Shown here piece after piece: positions 10,835-23,035 of a stretch of DNA of 64,000 nucleotides. Origin of the DNA: Agelas oroides (Eukaryota; Porifera; Demospongiae; Agelasida; Agelasidae); NCBI GenBank assembly GCA_949130485.1, contig OX422185.1, forward strand, positions 14,011,011 to 14,075,010. The letters are read 5' to 3'. The number at the start of each line of letters is the position of its first letter. The first letter of the stretch is position 1. The notes beneath the pieces were generated by a model. That model searched no databases and was not told the DNA's origin. It was given only the letters and a program-made list of their open reading frames with translations. The position numbers and the translations under genes were made by a program.

Positions 10835-12028
10835 GTTGTACATATTGGGCTTGTGGCATTCAGCCTTGGTCATCTGGTATGACCTTTCTGAGGCATTCTT
10901 AAAGGTCCCCAGCTCTTGGGTGTAGCGGAACTGTGTTTGTGCCTGAGTTAAGTCACTTTACGTGCACACACACTGACAAGCACAGCACAAGTGGCACAGT
11001 GTTCTTAAGAAATGATGTCATGCTGGACCATCCTCAGGAAACTAAATTAACTGTGTGTCTACGGTATGGGTCAAATACAAAGTTACAAGAATGTCATAAC
11101 AGGTCGCAACAACAGTTGTCAGGTTTCTTGTCACGAATTGAAGCCTTGTTCTTGTGACATTTGAGTAGTAATTTGTTCTAAAAAAAAAGCAATGGTTGTG
11201 AATGTCAAATGTCATGAGCTTTGCAACACTTATCATGTGATTATCATGTGACGTGTTTGTCGTATCCCTCATGAACATAGTGATGCTACATATGTGGTGT
11301 TAAAATGGTCATAACTGGTCACACTTACATGTAGAATCATTTATGAGACACCCAATCCTTGTGCACATCTATGCAAAACTACGTGGCCTTTGCGGCATTC
11401 GCAACAGAAAATTGCAATTGCAAAGATGGTCATTTCCTCAGTTGTAACCAGCAACCGCTTAGGCCCTCATAGTTATGATAGTGAAGATTATGGTTGTGAA
11501 CTTCCTCCATCAGCAGAACGTGACAACTCGTCACAATGGGTCATGATGTTACCTTTTTTGACCTGTACCGTAGCACAGCCCTGGACTAGACTAGGTGATT
11601 ACATGTAGGTCCTGCTGCATCTTGGAGCGGGGGAACTTTTCATGAGAGCTGTTTGCACTTCTGCCTCAGAAGAGTCACTCCAGAAAATTTAAACCTGCCA
11701 ACCTGATAGGTACATGTACAAGCCTACGACTCTGGACGAGAGGTCAGTTTAGACTTAGCTACAGAGGACCCTGCGCATGTGCAAACCACTTGTAATTGCG
11801 TGTTTTGATTTATTGTAGCAATTTTGATGATCTGGCCGTCCTGCCTTTACATATGTTAAGATCAACAAATCAGCATATTTTCTCAGATACTGAGGAAGTC
11901 AATTAAGAGATCAAGAGCTTTGGAAGGGGATGATCAAGTGATCATGGATGATTTTTACTAATCAAAGTTCTTGATCCTGGTTGCAAATGTTTCTACAATA
12001 TTCGTGTTTTGATATCCGTTGTTTTCAG

Positions 12029-12111
12029 GTTGTTTGGTGCCCGGCACACATCCAGAGGAAGCAGTTCGGAGGTTCTCCTCTCATGTGACACACAAGAAAC
12101 TACTGGACTGA
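12029..12111 (+). pseudogene. Broken exon-like segment in A1
   Basis: After the acceptor GTTGTTTTCAG, one frame reads through VPGTHPEEAVRRFSSHV and on to a stop at 12109-12111. The second half aligns codon by codon with the A2 exon at 48538-48602 (V-R-K-L-C-S-D), but A1 lacks 8 bases near the end, which creates the stop. Similar residues at aligned positions suggest this was once coding; the deletion makes A1 a likely dead copy. Confidence 0.4.
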
Positions 12112-12675
12112 GTTGAGAGGTTAGTCCTCTCCGTCCTTCTCGCATGCACCCTCTCAGCCTCACATATTTGGCCTCCCCTCCTCCCCCCTCATCCTTCTTG
12201 CATGCACCCTCTCAACCTCACATACTTGGCCTCTCTCCTCCTCCCTCTCCCCTCTCCCCACATCCTTCTCACAAGCCTCTTTCAACTGCGAGCATTTGTC
12301 CTCTCCTTCCTCTCCCTCACCCTTCATCCTTCTCGCATACACTGCCTCCACCGCAGACCTTTCCTCCCTCCCCCCTCAATCGATCATCATTCTTACATGT
12401 ACCCTCTCCATCACAAGCATTCCCCCCTCCTCCCCTCCCCCTCATGTGTCCACCATCTCCACCACAAGCATTTGCCCCCCTCCTCCCCTCTCCCTCATGT
12501 GTCTACCCTCTCCGCCACAAGCATTGCCCCCCTCCTCCCCTCTCCCTCATGTGTCTACCCTCTCCGCCACAAGCATTTGCCCCCTCCTCCTCCCCCCTCA
12601 TGTGTCCACTCTCTCCCCCACAAGCATTTGCCCCCTCCTCCCCTCCCCCTCATGTGTCCACTCTCTCCGCCACAA

Positions 12676-12936
12676 CAAGAGCGCATAAGAACGGGCGGCT
12701 AGAGTAAGAGCGTGTAACTACGTAAAATTCGAAGCCGGGCGGAATTTACCGCCAGTACTAAAAATAGTAACACACCTTGCGCACGCTGCGTTGACATAGG
12801 CCCTTATGCATTGTTGCTAAGCGCGCACGTGACCGGGTGTTCTATTTTAAGTATGGTTCAATAATTTTGCCCGGACTACGGGCTTCTATTGGAGTTACAT
12901 GCTCTTACTCTAGCTGCCCGTTCTTATGTGCTCTTG
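12676..12936. mobile_element. MITE inserted in the minisatellite, 261 bp
   Basis: Ends are CAAGAGCGCATAAGAACGGG and, inverted, CAAGAGCACATAAGAACGGG, followed by a shared GCTAGAGTAAGAGC. It splits a repeat unit: flanks are GCCACAA (12669-12675) and GCCACTA (12937-12943), and neighbouring units read GCCACAAGCATTTG, which shows the pre-insertion sequence. Confidence 0.85.
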
Positions 12937-14662
12937 GCCACTAGCATTTGCCCCCTCCTCCCCTCCCCCTCATGTGTCCACTCTCTCCGCCACAGATGTT
13001 TGGTCTCTCCTCCTCTCCCCCTTCCCTCACGTTCTTCTTGTATGTAATTCTTTCCATTGAAACCATTTGTCTTCCCCTCCTCCCCTCCCCCCTCATCCTT
13101 CTCACATTCTCTGCACCACAAACATTTGTCCTCTTCTCCCCTTCTCCTCCTTATCCTTCTTGCATGCACTCTCTTCACCACAAATATTTTATGTTCACTT
13201 CTTCTGCTCCTCCTCTCATCCTTCTCGCATGCACTCTCTCCACCCAAACAATTTGTCCTCCCCTCCTCCCCCTCATTGTTATCACATGCATCCCATCTGC
13301 CACAAGCATTTGCCCCTCCTCCCCTCCCCCTCGTGTCCTCCCCGTCGTGTCCACCTCTCAGCCACAAGCATCTGCCCCCCTCCTCACCTCCCCCTCATGT
13401 GTCCACTCTCTCCACCACAAGCATACATGTATGCCCCCTCATGTGTCCACCCTCTCTGCAAGGATTTGCCCCCTCCTCCCCTCCCCCTCATGTATCCACC
13501 CTCTCCGTAAGGATTTGCCCCCTCCTCCCCTCCCCCTCATGTATCCATCCTCTCTGTAAGGCTTTGCCCCCTCCTCCCATCCCCCTCATGTGTCCACCCC
13601 CTCATGTGTCCACTCTCTCTACCACAAACATTTGCCCCCGTCCTTCCCTCCTCCTCATGAGTCCACTCTCTCATTCCCCTCATTTGCCCTCCTCCCCTCC
13701 CCCTCATGTGTCCACTCTCTCCACCACAAACATTTCCCCCCCTCCTTCCCTCTTCCTCATGAGTCCACTCTCTCCACCACAAACATTTGCCCTCCTCCCC
13801 TCCCCCTCATGTGTCCACTCTCTCCACCACAAACATTTGCCCTCCTCCTCCTTCATTCCCTCACGTCCTTCTTGTATGTACTCTTTCCACTGAAACTGTT
13901 TGTCCTCCCCTCCTACTATCCTTCGCACATCCTCTGCATCACAAACATTTGTCCTCTCCTCCCCCTCTCTCCCTTCATCCTTCTCACATGCACCCTATCC
14001 ACCACAAATACTTGTGTCCACTTTCTCCTTCTGCTCCTCCTTCATCCTCCTCGCATGCACCCTCCCCACTTCATAAATTTGTCCTCCCCCTCCTCCTTCT
14101 CCCCCTCCTCCTTCTCGCATGCACTCTCTCCAACACACACATTCGATTTGATTGGTCCTCCCCCCTCATCCCTTTCCTCCTCGCATGCACCCTGCCCACT
14201 ACATAAATTTGTCCTCCCCCTCCTCCTTCTCGCATGCACCCTTTCCAACACACACATTCGATTTGATTGGTCCTCCCCCCTCATCCCTTTCCTCCTCACA
14301 TGCATCCTGCCCACTACATAAATTTGTCCTCCCCCTCCTCCTTCTCCCCCTCCTCCTTCTCGCATGCACTCTCTCCAACACACACATTCGATTTGATTGG
14401 TCCTCCCCCCTCATCCCTTTCCTCCTCGCATGCACCCTCCCCACTTCACGAATTTGTCCTCCCCCTCCTCCTTCTCCCTCTCCTCCTTCTCGCATGCACT
14501 CTCTCCAACACACACATTTGATTTGATTGGTCCTCCCCCCTCATCCCTTTCCTCCTCGCATGCACCCTGCCCACTACATAAATTTGTCCTCCCCCTCCTC
14601 CTTCTCCCCTTCCTCCTTCTCCCCCTCCTCCTTCTCGCATGCACCCTTTCCAACACACACAT

Positions 14663-14921
14663 GTGGCAGTCCCATGTAGAAATCGAAGGTTATTCCGTCG
14701 CGTATTTCGATCGCATCGCTGCGTTCAAAGCGCCGTATTGCTGAACTTCCGTTAAGGGCGGGGCTCATACGCGCTTCGTAAACTTATTAGATATTCGTGC
14801 ATCTACGAAGCACGTATGAGCCCCGCCCTTAACGGAAGTTCAGCGATACGGCGCTTTGAACGCAGCGATGCGATCAAAATACGCGACGGAATAACCTTCA
14901 ATTTCTACACGGGACTGCCAC
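14663..14921. mobile_element. Near-perfect foldback MITE, copy 1, 259 bp
   Basis: GTGGCAGTCCC begins one arm and GGGACTGCCAC ends the other. The arms are almost perfect inverted repeats of about 115 bp around a short centre. It interrupts the array and is flanked by ACAT on both sides (14659-14662, 14922-14925). A copy of the same length lies at 34481-34739. Confidence 0.9.
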
Positions 14922-16171
14922 ACATTCGATTTGATTGGTCCTCCCCCCTCATCCCTTTCCTCCTCGCATGCACCCTGCCCACTACATAAATTTGTCCTCC
15001 CCCTCCTCCTTCTCCCCTTCCTCCTTCTCCCCCTCCTCCTTCTCGCATGCACCCTTTACAACACACACGATTTGATTGGTCCTCCCCCCTCATCCCTTTC
15101 TCCTCGCATGCACCCTCCCCACTGCAAAACTTTGTCCTCCCCCTCCTCCTTCTCCTCTCATCATTTTTCTCCCATGCACTCTCTCCACCACACACATTGT
15201 CCTCCCCCTCCCTCCTCCTCTCATCATTATTCTCGCATGCACTCTCTCCACCACACACATTTGTCCTCCCCCTCTCCCTCTCCTCTCATCTTCCCTACAT
15301 GAACTCTCTCCACTGAATGTATTTGTCCTCCCCCTCCCTCCTCCTCTCATCATTATTCTCGCATGCACTCTCCACCACACACATTTGTCCTCCCCCTCTC
15401 CCTCCTCCTCTCATCATTATTCTCGCATGCACTCTCTCCACCACACACATTTGTCCTCCCCCTCCCCCCTCATCTCATCATTATTCTCGCATACACTCTC
15501 TCCACCACACACATTGTCCTCCCCCTCCCCCCTCCTCTCATCATTATTCTCGCATGCACTTCTCCACCACACACATTTGTCCTCCCCCTCTCACTCCTCC
15601 TCTCATCATTATTCTCCCATGCTCTCTCTCCACCAAACACATTGTCCTCCCCCTCCCCCCTCCTCTCATCATTATTCTCGCATGCACTCTCTCCACCACA
15701 CACATTTCTCCTCCCCCTCTCCCTCCTCCTCTCATCATTATTCTCCCATGCTCTCTCTCCACCACACACATTGTCCTCCCCCTCCCCCCTCCTCTCATCA
15801 TTATTCTCACATGCACTTCTCCACCACACACATTGTCCTCCCCCTCTCCCTCCTCCTCTCATCATTATTACAGAATGTGAGACCCATTTCCTGTTCTATT
15901 TAGCAACCCATAAGCTAACATGACCCATGCCTGAGCCCATAGCTGGCTATGTCCTACCTAAGCAGTTTGATACGCTTGACGTGGCTCTCTGTTGGTGCTT
16001 GTCCCGTCTTCGTAGCTGTTACAGAACGCAAGATCAGAGTCCGTATACAAAGACTAACTGTTCTAACACAAATTTCTGGCCACATGTCCAGTATCCACGT
16101 ACGTATTGTGCAACAATTACTTCCGGTTCCGTTCCGTTCCGGGTTTTATACCTTCCCTTGAATTTCTTGGG

Positions 16172-16413
16172 CCAGCGCACATTTTTGTGAGTGTCACCTA
16201 GCAACATTCAAAACATTTTGGACCACACCCACTCCAAAGATGTTCCGATACTTGGCAAAGTTTTACTGCTGTAAGGGAAGTGCTAGCTACATAATAATTA
16301 GCTATCTCACTATCTCATTGGTCCTTACCACATTTTGGGAATAAAGAGAAATTGACTTCATTCACCAGACCGTTTCTCGCCAGGAGGCGCATGCGGGCTG
16401 TGCACAAGACTAC
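16172..16413. mobile_element. Truncated hAT-like MITE
   Basis: GCGCACATTTTTGTGAGTG through CACCAGACCGTTTCTCGCC and CAAGACTA matches the element at 42109-42424 along most of its length, but the left terminal inverted repeat is absent. The 300 bases before it (15871-16171) show nothing recognisable. Confidence 0.65.
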
Positions 16414-16426
16414 CAATGTTCAAGAC

Positions 16427-16575
16427 CACTCCCCAGGGAGGGATATTTAATAACCTGCTACCTAGACAACACCACTGTAGAATAGAGATATGAGCAACAT
16501 TCTTATGTGTTGCCTAGGTAACAGCTCATATCTATTGTATACAACTGCAAGTCTATGCTGACCTGGGAGTGGTTA
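16427..16575. repeat. Small inverted-repeat element
   Basis: CCACTCCCCAGGGAGGG faces CCTGGGAGTGG, and inside, AGATATGAGC faces GCTCATATCT. It is probably a degraded short foldback element. Confidence 0.4.
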
Positions 16576-16812
16576 CTGTTGCTACAGAACTGCTGAGTAG
16601 TATCAAGGACCCATTGAGCTGCTGAAGCCCTTGGTGGTATGATGGGAATTTACAAACCTAATTACCATTACCGGCACAAAAGCTTCCTTCAAAGAGCTTG
16701 GGCAGACACTTGTCTCTATGGCTAATGTATGCCAGATGTTATGGTGTACGTGTATGTATCTTTTGCTAGTGATTACCTAATTTGATATATAGCTACCAGA
16801 TAGCAGTAATTG

Positions 16813-17638
16813 GGGAGACTATAAACACTGGACCAGACCGAGGACGGGGACCCAAGGACTGGGGACCCAAGGACGTAGCTGTGTTGCACTTAGCTTTCAA
16901 GTTGTTCTAAGCTAAAACGCACGGCTGTATCGTTGTGAGTCATAGAGTCCGCATTGTTATATACACAAAAGACACTCTTCACACCAATTGCGCTATTTCA
17001 CATTATCTGCTAGCTTCCTTTATCCTTTCTTCACTCTGCAAAACTCAAGTTTATTGCATGCAAGAGTACTAGTGCGACTAGCTATACACACAGAGGTCCT
17101 GGGGTCAAAGTCACATGCAAATAGTCTCAAGACTCTCTCGCTTTGTGCGTGCAAGTCTGGCTTTGTATAACTGTCATTAGACTACACTGGAGCTAGACCA
17201 ATCTTCTCTCTCGCTGGAAGTTCCCCGCCCCCAAGTCGATAGACTAGCACTGAGGATCAAAGAAGTCAAAGTCTGGCTTTGTAAAACTGCCATTAGACTA
17301 CACTGAGGTAGTCTATCGAGCTAGACCAATCTTCTCTCTCGCTGGAAGTTCCCCGCCCCCAACTTCTGGCGAGCGAGAGAAGATTGGTCTAGCTTGATAG
17401 ACTAACACTGAGGGTCAAAGAAGTGACAGGATAGTTTGAAATAGCTTTGTCTGCTATAAATAACGCTTTCGGTGTGCATAGCGACGACGTAGAAGACATA
17501 GCCATGAGTTAAGCTCGTAGCATTAGCACAGATTGTCTGTATAGTTGTATTTTAATTGCTACAGTGCAACACAGCCCTCAAGACTCTGGGTCCTCGGTCC
17601 GGTCCTTGGTCCCGGGTCCAGTGTTTATAAAGTCTCCC
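16813..17638. mobile_element. Non-autonomous DNA transposon with 9-bp target duplication
   Basis: GGGAGACTATAAACACTGG at the left and its inverse with small indels at the right give ends of about 80 bp that both reach a GCTGTGTTGCACT box. The flank CAGTAATTG is repeated exactly at 16804-16812 and 17639-17647. Because of the G run, a 7-8 bp duplication is also possible. The interior repeats GACCAATCTTCTCTCTCGC in both orientations. There is no transposase. Confidence 0.8.
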
Positions 17639-17647
17639 CAGTAATTG

Positions 17648-18180
17648 GCAAGTTGTGATAATAGATAAGTGTCTGAGCTAGTTTATGGCTTGATGAAATT
17701 GTGTGGGGGATGATACTAAGCCTAGAATTCTCTTTGTAAAGGGGGTGGGGTACACATGCAACTAACGCCCGAGCTTTTATCATTGAGTGCTCCATCACTA
17801 GGCAGGACCCCAGACATTTGTGTGACAACTGGCTTAACTGTTAAGAAACTTGCTTTTGGGTTTAGTATGCACATATTTGTAGTTGGACACCGCCCCTCCT
17901 ACACCCACCTACATCATTCCTGGGAACAAGGCTAAGCTCACTTGGGTGGGTAGTTTTTGTAGTGATGCATGAGACTCAGTCAAGTGTCCAGGGCTGGAGC
18001 GAGTGGTAGGCCTTGCAGAGATTTGTCCCTACCAATTTGGTATAGGATAGAGCCCTTACATGAGGGGCTTTAGCCCACTTAAACACCCTGGGGACTGAAG
18101 GCAGTGTTAATTGGTCAAGGGGTGCAGCAGGAGACCAAGTAACACTGCCCAAGGATTCCCAATGGTGTTAAACCCTGAAT
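17648..18180. other. Unique sequence and a foldback leading into the 61-bp array
   Basis: No gene is recognised. From about 18040, GGGCTTTAGCCCACTTAAAC and AACACTGCC boxes occur in inverted orientation, a foldback that ends at the first array unit. A single related copy of this junction is at 36560-36668. Confidence 0.45.
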
Positions 18181-21100
18181 GGATGGGATCTATCTGACTA
18201 AGACCATACCCTCATGGCAATTAATTGAGCCTGGGGACGAGGCTAGGGATCTATCTGCCTTGGACCATACCCTCATGGCAATTAATTGAGCCTGGGGACG
18301 AGGCTAGGGATCTATCTGACTTGGACCATACCCTCATGGCAATTAATTGAGCCTGGGGACGAGGCTAGGGATCTATCTGACTTGGACCATACCCTCATGG
18401 CAATTAATTGAGCCTGGGGACGAGGCTAGGGATCTATCTGACTTGGACCATACCTTCATGGCAATTAATTGAGCCTGGGGACGAGGCTAGGGATCTATCT
18501 GACTTGGACCATACCCTCATGGCAATTAATTGAGCCTGGGGACGAGGCTAGGGAACTATCTGACTTGGACCATACCCTCATGGCAATTAATTGAGCCTGG
18601 GGACGAGGCTAGGGATCTATCTGACTTGGACCATACCCTCATGGCAATTATTTGAGCCTGGGGACGAGGCTAGGGATCTGACTAAGACCATACCCTCATG
18701 GCAATTAATTGAGCCTGGGGACAAGGCTAGGGATCTATCTGACTTGGACCATACCCTCATGGCAATTAATTGAGCCTGGGGACGAGGCTAGGGATCTATC
18801 TGACTTGGACCATACCCTCATGGCAATTAATTGAGCCTGGGGACGAGGCTAGGGATCTATCTGACTAAGACCATACCCTCATGGCAATTAATTGAGCCTG
18901 GGGACGAGGCTAGGGATCTATCTGACTTGGACCATACCCTCATGGCAATTAATTGAGCCTGGGGACGAGGCTAGTGATCTATCTGACTTGGACCATACCC
19001 TCATGGCAATTAATTGAGCCTGGGGACGAGGCTAGGAATCTATCTGACTTGGACCATACCCTCATGGTAATTAATTGAGCCTGGGGACGAGGCTAGGGAT
19101 CTGACTTGGACCATACCCTCATGGCAATTAATTGAGCCTGGGGACGAGGCTAGGGATCTATCTGACTTGGACCATACCCTCATGGCAATTAATTGAGCCT
19201 GGGGACGAGGCTAGGGATCTATCTGACTAAGACCATACCCTCATGGCAATTAATTGAGCCTGGGGACGAGGCTAAGGATCTATCCGACTAAGACCATACC
19301 CTCATGGCAGTTAATTGAGCCTGGGGACGAGGCTAGGGATCTATCTGACTTGGACCATACCCTCATGGCAATTAATTGAGCCTGGGGACGAGGCTAGGGA
19401 TCTATCTGACTAAGACCATACCCTCATGGCAATTAATTGAGCCTGGGGACGAGGCTAGGGATCTATCTGACTTGGACCATACCCTCATGGCAGTTAATTG
19501 AGCCTGGGGACGAGGCTAGGGATCTATCTGACTTGGACCATACCCTCATGGCAATTAATTGAGCCTGGGGACGAGGCTAGGGAACTATCTGACTTGGACC
19601 ATACCCTCATGGCATTTAATTGAGCCTGGGGACGATGCTAGGGATCTATCTGACTAAGACCATACCCTCATGACAATTAATTGAGCCTGGGGACGAGGCT
19701 AGGGATCTATCTGACTTGGACCATACCCTCATGGCAATTAATTGAGCCTGGGGACGAGGCTAGGGATCTATCTGACTTGGAGCATACCCTCATGGCAATT
19801 AATTGAGCCTGGGGACGAGGCTAGGGATCTGTCTGACTTGGACCATACCCTCATGGCAATTAATTGAGCCTGGGGACGAGGCTAGGGATCTATCTGACTT
19901 GGACAATACCCTCATGGCAATTAATTGAGCCTGGGGACGAGGCTAGGGATCTATCTGACTTGGACCATACCCTCAAGGCAATTAATTGAGCCTGGGGACG
20001 AGGCTAGGGATCTATCTGACTAAGACCATACCCTCATGGCAATTAATTGAGCCTGGGGACGAGGCTAGGGATCTATCTGACTTGGACCATACCCTCATGA
20101 CAATTAATTGAGCCTGGGGACGAGGCTAGGGATCTGTCTGACTTGGACCATACCCTCATGGCAATTAATTGAGCCTGGGGACGAGGCTAGGGATCTATCT
20201 GACTTGGACAATACCCTCATGGCAATTAATTGAGCCTGGGGACGAGGCTAGGGATCTATCTGACTTGGACCATACCCTCAAGGCAATTAATTGAGCCTGG
20301 GGACGAGGCTAGGGATCTATCTGACTAAGACCATACCCTCATGGCAATTAATTGAGCCTGGGGACGAGGCTAGGGATCTATCTGACTTGGACCATACCCT
20401 CATGACAATTAATTGAGCCTGGGGACGAGGCTAGGGATCTACCTGACTTGGACCATACCCTCATGGCAATTAATTGAGCCTGGGGACGAGGCTAGGGATC
20501 TATCTGACTTGGACCATACCCTCATGGCAATTAATTGAGCCTGGGGACGAGACTAGGGATCTGTCTGACTTGGACCATACCCTCATGGCAATTAATTGAG
20601 CCTGGGGACGAGGCTAGGGATCTATCTGACTTGGACAGTACCCTCATGGCAATTAATTGAGGCTGGGGACGAGGCTAGGGATCTATCTGACTTGGACCAT
20701 ACCCTCAAGGCAATTATTTGAGCCTGGGGACGAGGCTAGGGATCTGACTAAGACCATACCCTCATGGCAATTAATTGAGCCTGGGGACGAGGCTAGGGAT
20801 CTATCTGACTTGGACCATACCCTCATGGCAATTAATTGAGCCTGGGGACGAGGCTAGGGATCTATCTGACTTGGACCATACCTTCATGGCAATTAATTGA
20901 GCCTGGGGATGAGGCTATGGATCTATCTGACTTGGATCATACCCTCATGGCAATTAATTGAGCCTGGGGACGAGGCTAGGGATCTATCTGACTTGGACCA
21001 TACCCTCATGGCAATTAATTGAGCCTGGGACGAGGCTAGGGATCTGACTAAGACCATACCCTCATGGCAATTGATTGAGCCTGGGGAAGAGGCTAGGGAT

Positions 21101-21365
21101 CTATCTGACTTGGACCATACCCTCATGGCAATTAATTGAGCCTGGGGACGAGGCTAGGGATCTATCTGACTTGGACCATACCCTCATGGCAATTAATTGA
21201 GCCTGGGGACGAGGCTAGGGATATATCTGACTGAGACCATACCCTCATGGCAATTAATTGAGCCTGGGGACGAGGCTAGGAATCTGTCTGACTTGGACCA
21301 TACCCTCATGGCAATTAATTGAGCCTGGGGACGAGGCTAGGGATCTATCTGACTTGTACCATACC
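18181..21365. repeat. 61-bp minisatellite carrying a MITE end, about 52 copies
   Basis: Each unit is GATCTATCTGACTTGGACC, ATACCCTCATGGCAATTAAT and TGAGCCTGGGGACGAGGCTA plus GGG. The last part is the inverted terminus TAGCCTCGTCCCCAGGC of the TAGYCTCG MITE family. TTGG and TAAG variants (ACTTGGACC, ACTAAGACC) and short units lacking ATCTATCTG recur in blocks, which implies multi-unit duplication. Confidence 0.9.
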
Positions 21366-21375
21366 CTCATGTTGT

Positions 21376-22310
21376 ATCCCACAAAGGCTTGCAGTTAGCA
21401 GTGATGTTTGTCCCTCCTCTTGCACAGTGCTGCCAGACACTCCTGTTGTATCCCACATAGGCTTGCAGTTCTTTGGTCACATAATGTACAGTCTCGTTCC
21501 CAGGCTCCTCCCAATCTCTTTGGTCACATGACGTACAGTCTCGTTCCCAGGCTCCTCCCCAGCTCTTTGGTCACATGGCGTGCAGTCTCGTTCCCAGGGT
21601 CCTCCCCAGCTCTTTGGTCACATGACGTACAGTCTCGTTCCCAGGCTCCTCCCCAGTTCTTTGGTCACATGACGTGCAGTCTCGTTCCCAGGCTCCTCCC
21701 CAGCTCTTTGGTCACATGACGTACAGTCTCGTTCCCGGGCTCCTCCCCAGCTCTTTGGTCACATAACGTACAACCTCGTTCCCAGGCTCCTCCCCAGCTC
21801 TTTGGTCACATAACGTACAACCTCGTTCCCAGGCTCCTCCCCAGCTCTTTGGTCACATGGCGTGCAGTCTCGTTCCCAGGGTCCTCCCCAGCTCTTTGGT
21901 CACATGACGTACAGTCTCGTTCCCAGGCTCCTCCCCAGTTCTTTGGTCACATGACGTGCAGTCTCGTTCCCAGGCTCCTCCCCAGCTCTTTGGTCACATG
22001 ACGTACAGTCTCGTTCCCGGGCTCCTCCCCAGCTCTTTGGTCACATAACGTACAACCTCGTTCCCAGGCTCCTCCCCAGCTCTTTGGTCACATGACGTGC
22101 AGTCTCGTTCCCAGGCTCCTCCCCAGCTCTTTGATCACATAACGTACAGTCTCGTTCCCGGGCTCCTCACCAGCTCTTTGGTCACATAACGTACAGTCTC
22201 GTTCCCGGGCTCCTCACCAGCTCTTTGGTCACGTAAGGTACAGTCTCGTTCCCAGAATCCTCACCAGCTCTTTGGTCACGTAAGGTACAGTCTCGTTCCC
22301 AGAATCCTCA
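21376..22310. repeat. 47-bp minisatellite carrying a MITE end, about 18 copies
   Basis: After a short lead-in also found at 53400-53500, units of CTTTGGTCACATGACGTACA, GTCTCGTTCCCAGGCTCC and TCCCCAGCT repeat. AGTCTCGTTCCCAGGC is the left end of the TAGYCTCG family. A block of six variants (GGCGTGCAG..AGGGTCC, then ACGTACAG, ACGTGCAG, CCCGGGC, and two AACGTACAACC) is followed by the same variants in the same order. Confidence 0.85.
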
Positions 22311-22482
22311 CCTGTTTTAGTCACATCATCATGGAATGTACATTATGACCTAGGCTAGAGGATGCTTTTAACATATGTCATCAGAGATTTTTGCAAGCAA
22401 TTATTAATGATAGATCTTGGACTGTGAATACAGATAGGATCTGGTCAAGGGAAGACGTAATATATAATTATGACCATAGTAC

Positions 22483-22607
22483 GAAGCTATACCAGAAAAT
22501 ATCACGAGTTTGTTGCCGTCTGTATTGTTACGAGTGCGCAGCACGAGTAACAATGCCAATGGCAACAGACGAGTGATGTTTTTTCCGGTATAGCTTGGTA
22601 CTATGGT
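22483..22607. mobile_element. Foldback hairpin element, copy 1
   Basis: ACCATAGTACGAAGCTATACC and its inverse enclose GAGTTTGTTGCCGTCTG/CAACAGACGAG arms and a core GTTACGAGTGCGCAGCACGA. A second copy is at 41084-41226; both are followed by the same 31-bp repeats. It has no counterpart in B2. Confidence 0.75.
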
Positions 22608-22660
22608 GATAATGATTTTATCATACAAACCTTCGATTTCATTGCATGTTCAGATGCAGC

Positions 22661-22775
22661 GCACATGACTTGTAGTACCTGATACGGATTCTTGCGTGAC
22701 TTGTAGTACCTGATACGGATTCTCGCGTGACTTGTAGTACTGATACGGATTCTCGCGTGACTTGTAGTAAAAGAT
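22661..22775. repeat. 31-bp tandem repeat, four copies
   Basis: Units GTGACTTGTAGTACCTGATA plus CGGATTCTCGC follow the hairpin element directly. The same arrangement follows the paralogous hairpin at 41279-41390, so hairpin and short array spread or were duplicated together. Confidence 0.75.
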
Positions 22776-23035
22776 ACGGCTTTTTATAAACTGCGTGTAG
22801 CTGCAAGGCTTCCCCATTGACTCCCGTACATTAGCGTGAGTTAGACATATGATAATTATTATTATTAAGAAGCTCATAGCCTTTATCCCTAGTCTTGGTT
22901 GGGTGGAGAGAGGGAGTACCTGGTTCACCCCTTTTGCGCATGCACTTAATCACCATGAAATTCTGTGGTGGTCGTGCATATGTACATGTATATGTAGCAT
23001 TCCTGAATAGAAACCAATATTATTTTGTCATGTAG

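Larger units (their letters stand above)
8522..12130. other. Segmental duplication copy A1
   Basis: From TGTTTTCAATTTTTTCCG at 8522 onward this region runs colinear with 43783 onward (A2) through the same MITEs and the same exon-like segments into related pyrimidine-rich arrays. A1 and A2 differ by many small indels and by element insertions present in only one copy, so the duplication is not recent. Confidence 0.9.
12144..15870. repeat. 3.7-kb pyrimidine-rich minisatellite
   Basis: Irregular units of about 45-60 bp combine TCCTCCCC blocks with TCATGTGTCCACTCTCTCC, CCACAAACATTTGCC or TTCTCGCATGCACTCTCTCC. Unit types change along the array: CACAAGCATTTG forms near 12.4-13.5 kb, ATTCGATTTGATTGGTCC forms near 14.1-15.1 kb and CATCATTATTCTCG forms near 15.2-15.87 kb. 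Many open frames of 60-280 codons on both strands follow from the lack of stops. Two MITEs interrupt it. The A2 counterpart is 48620-50480. Confidence 0.9.
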
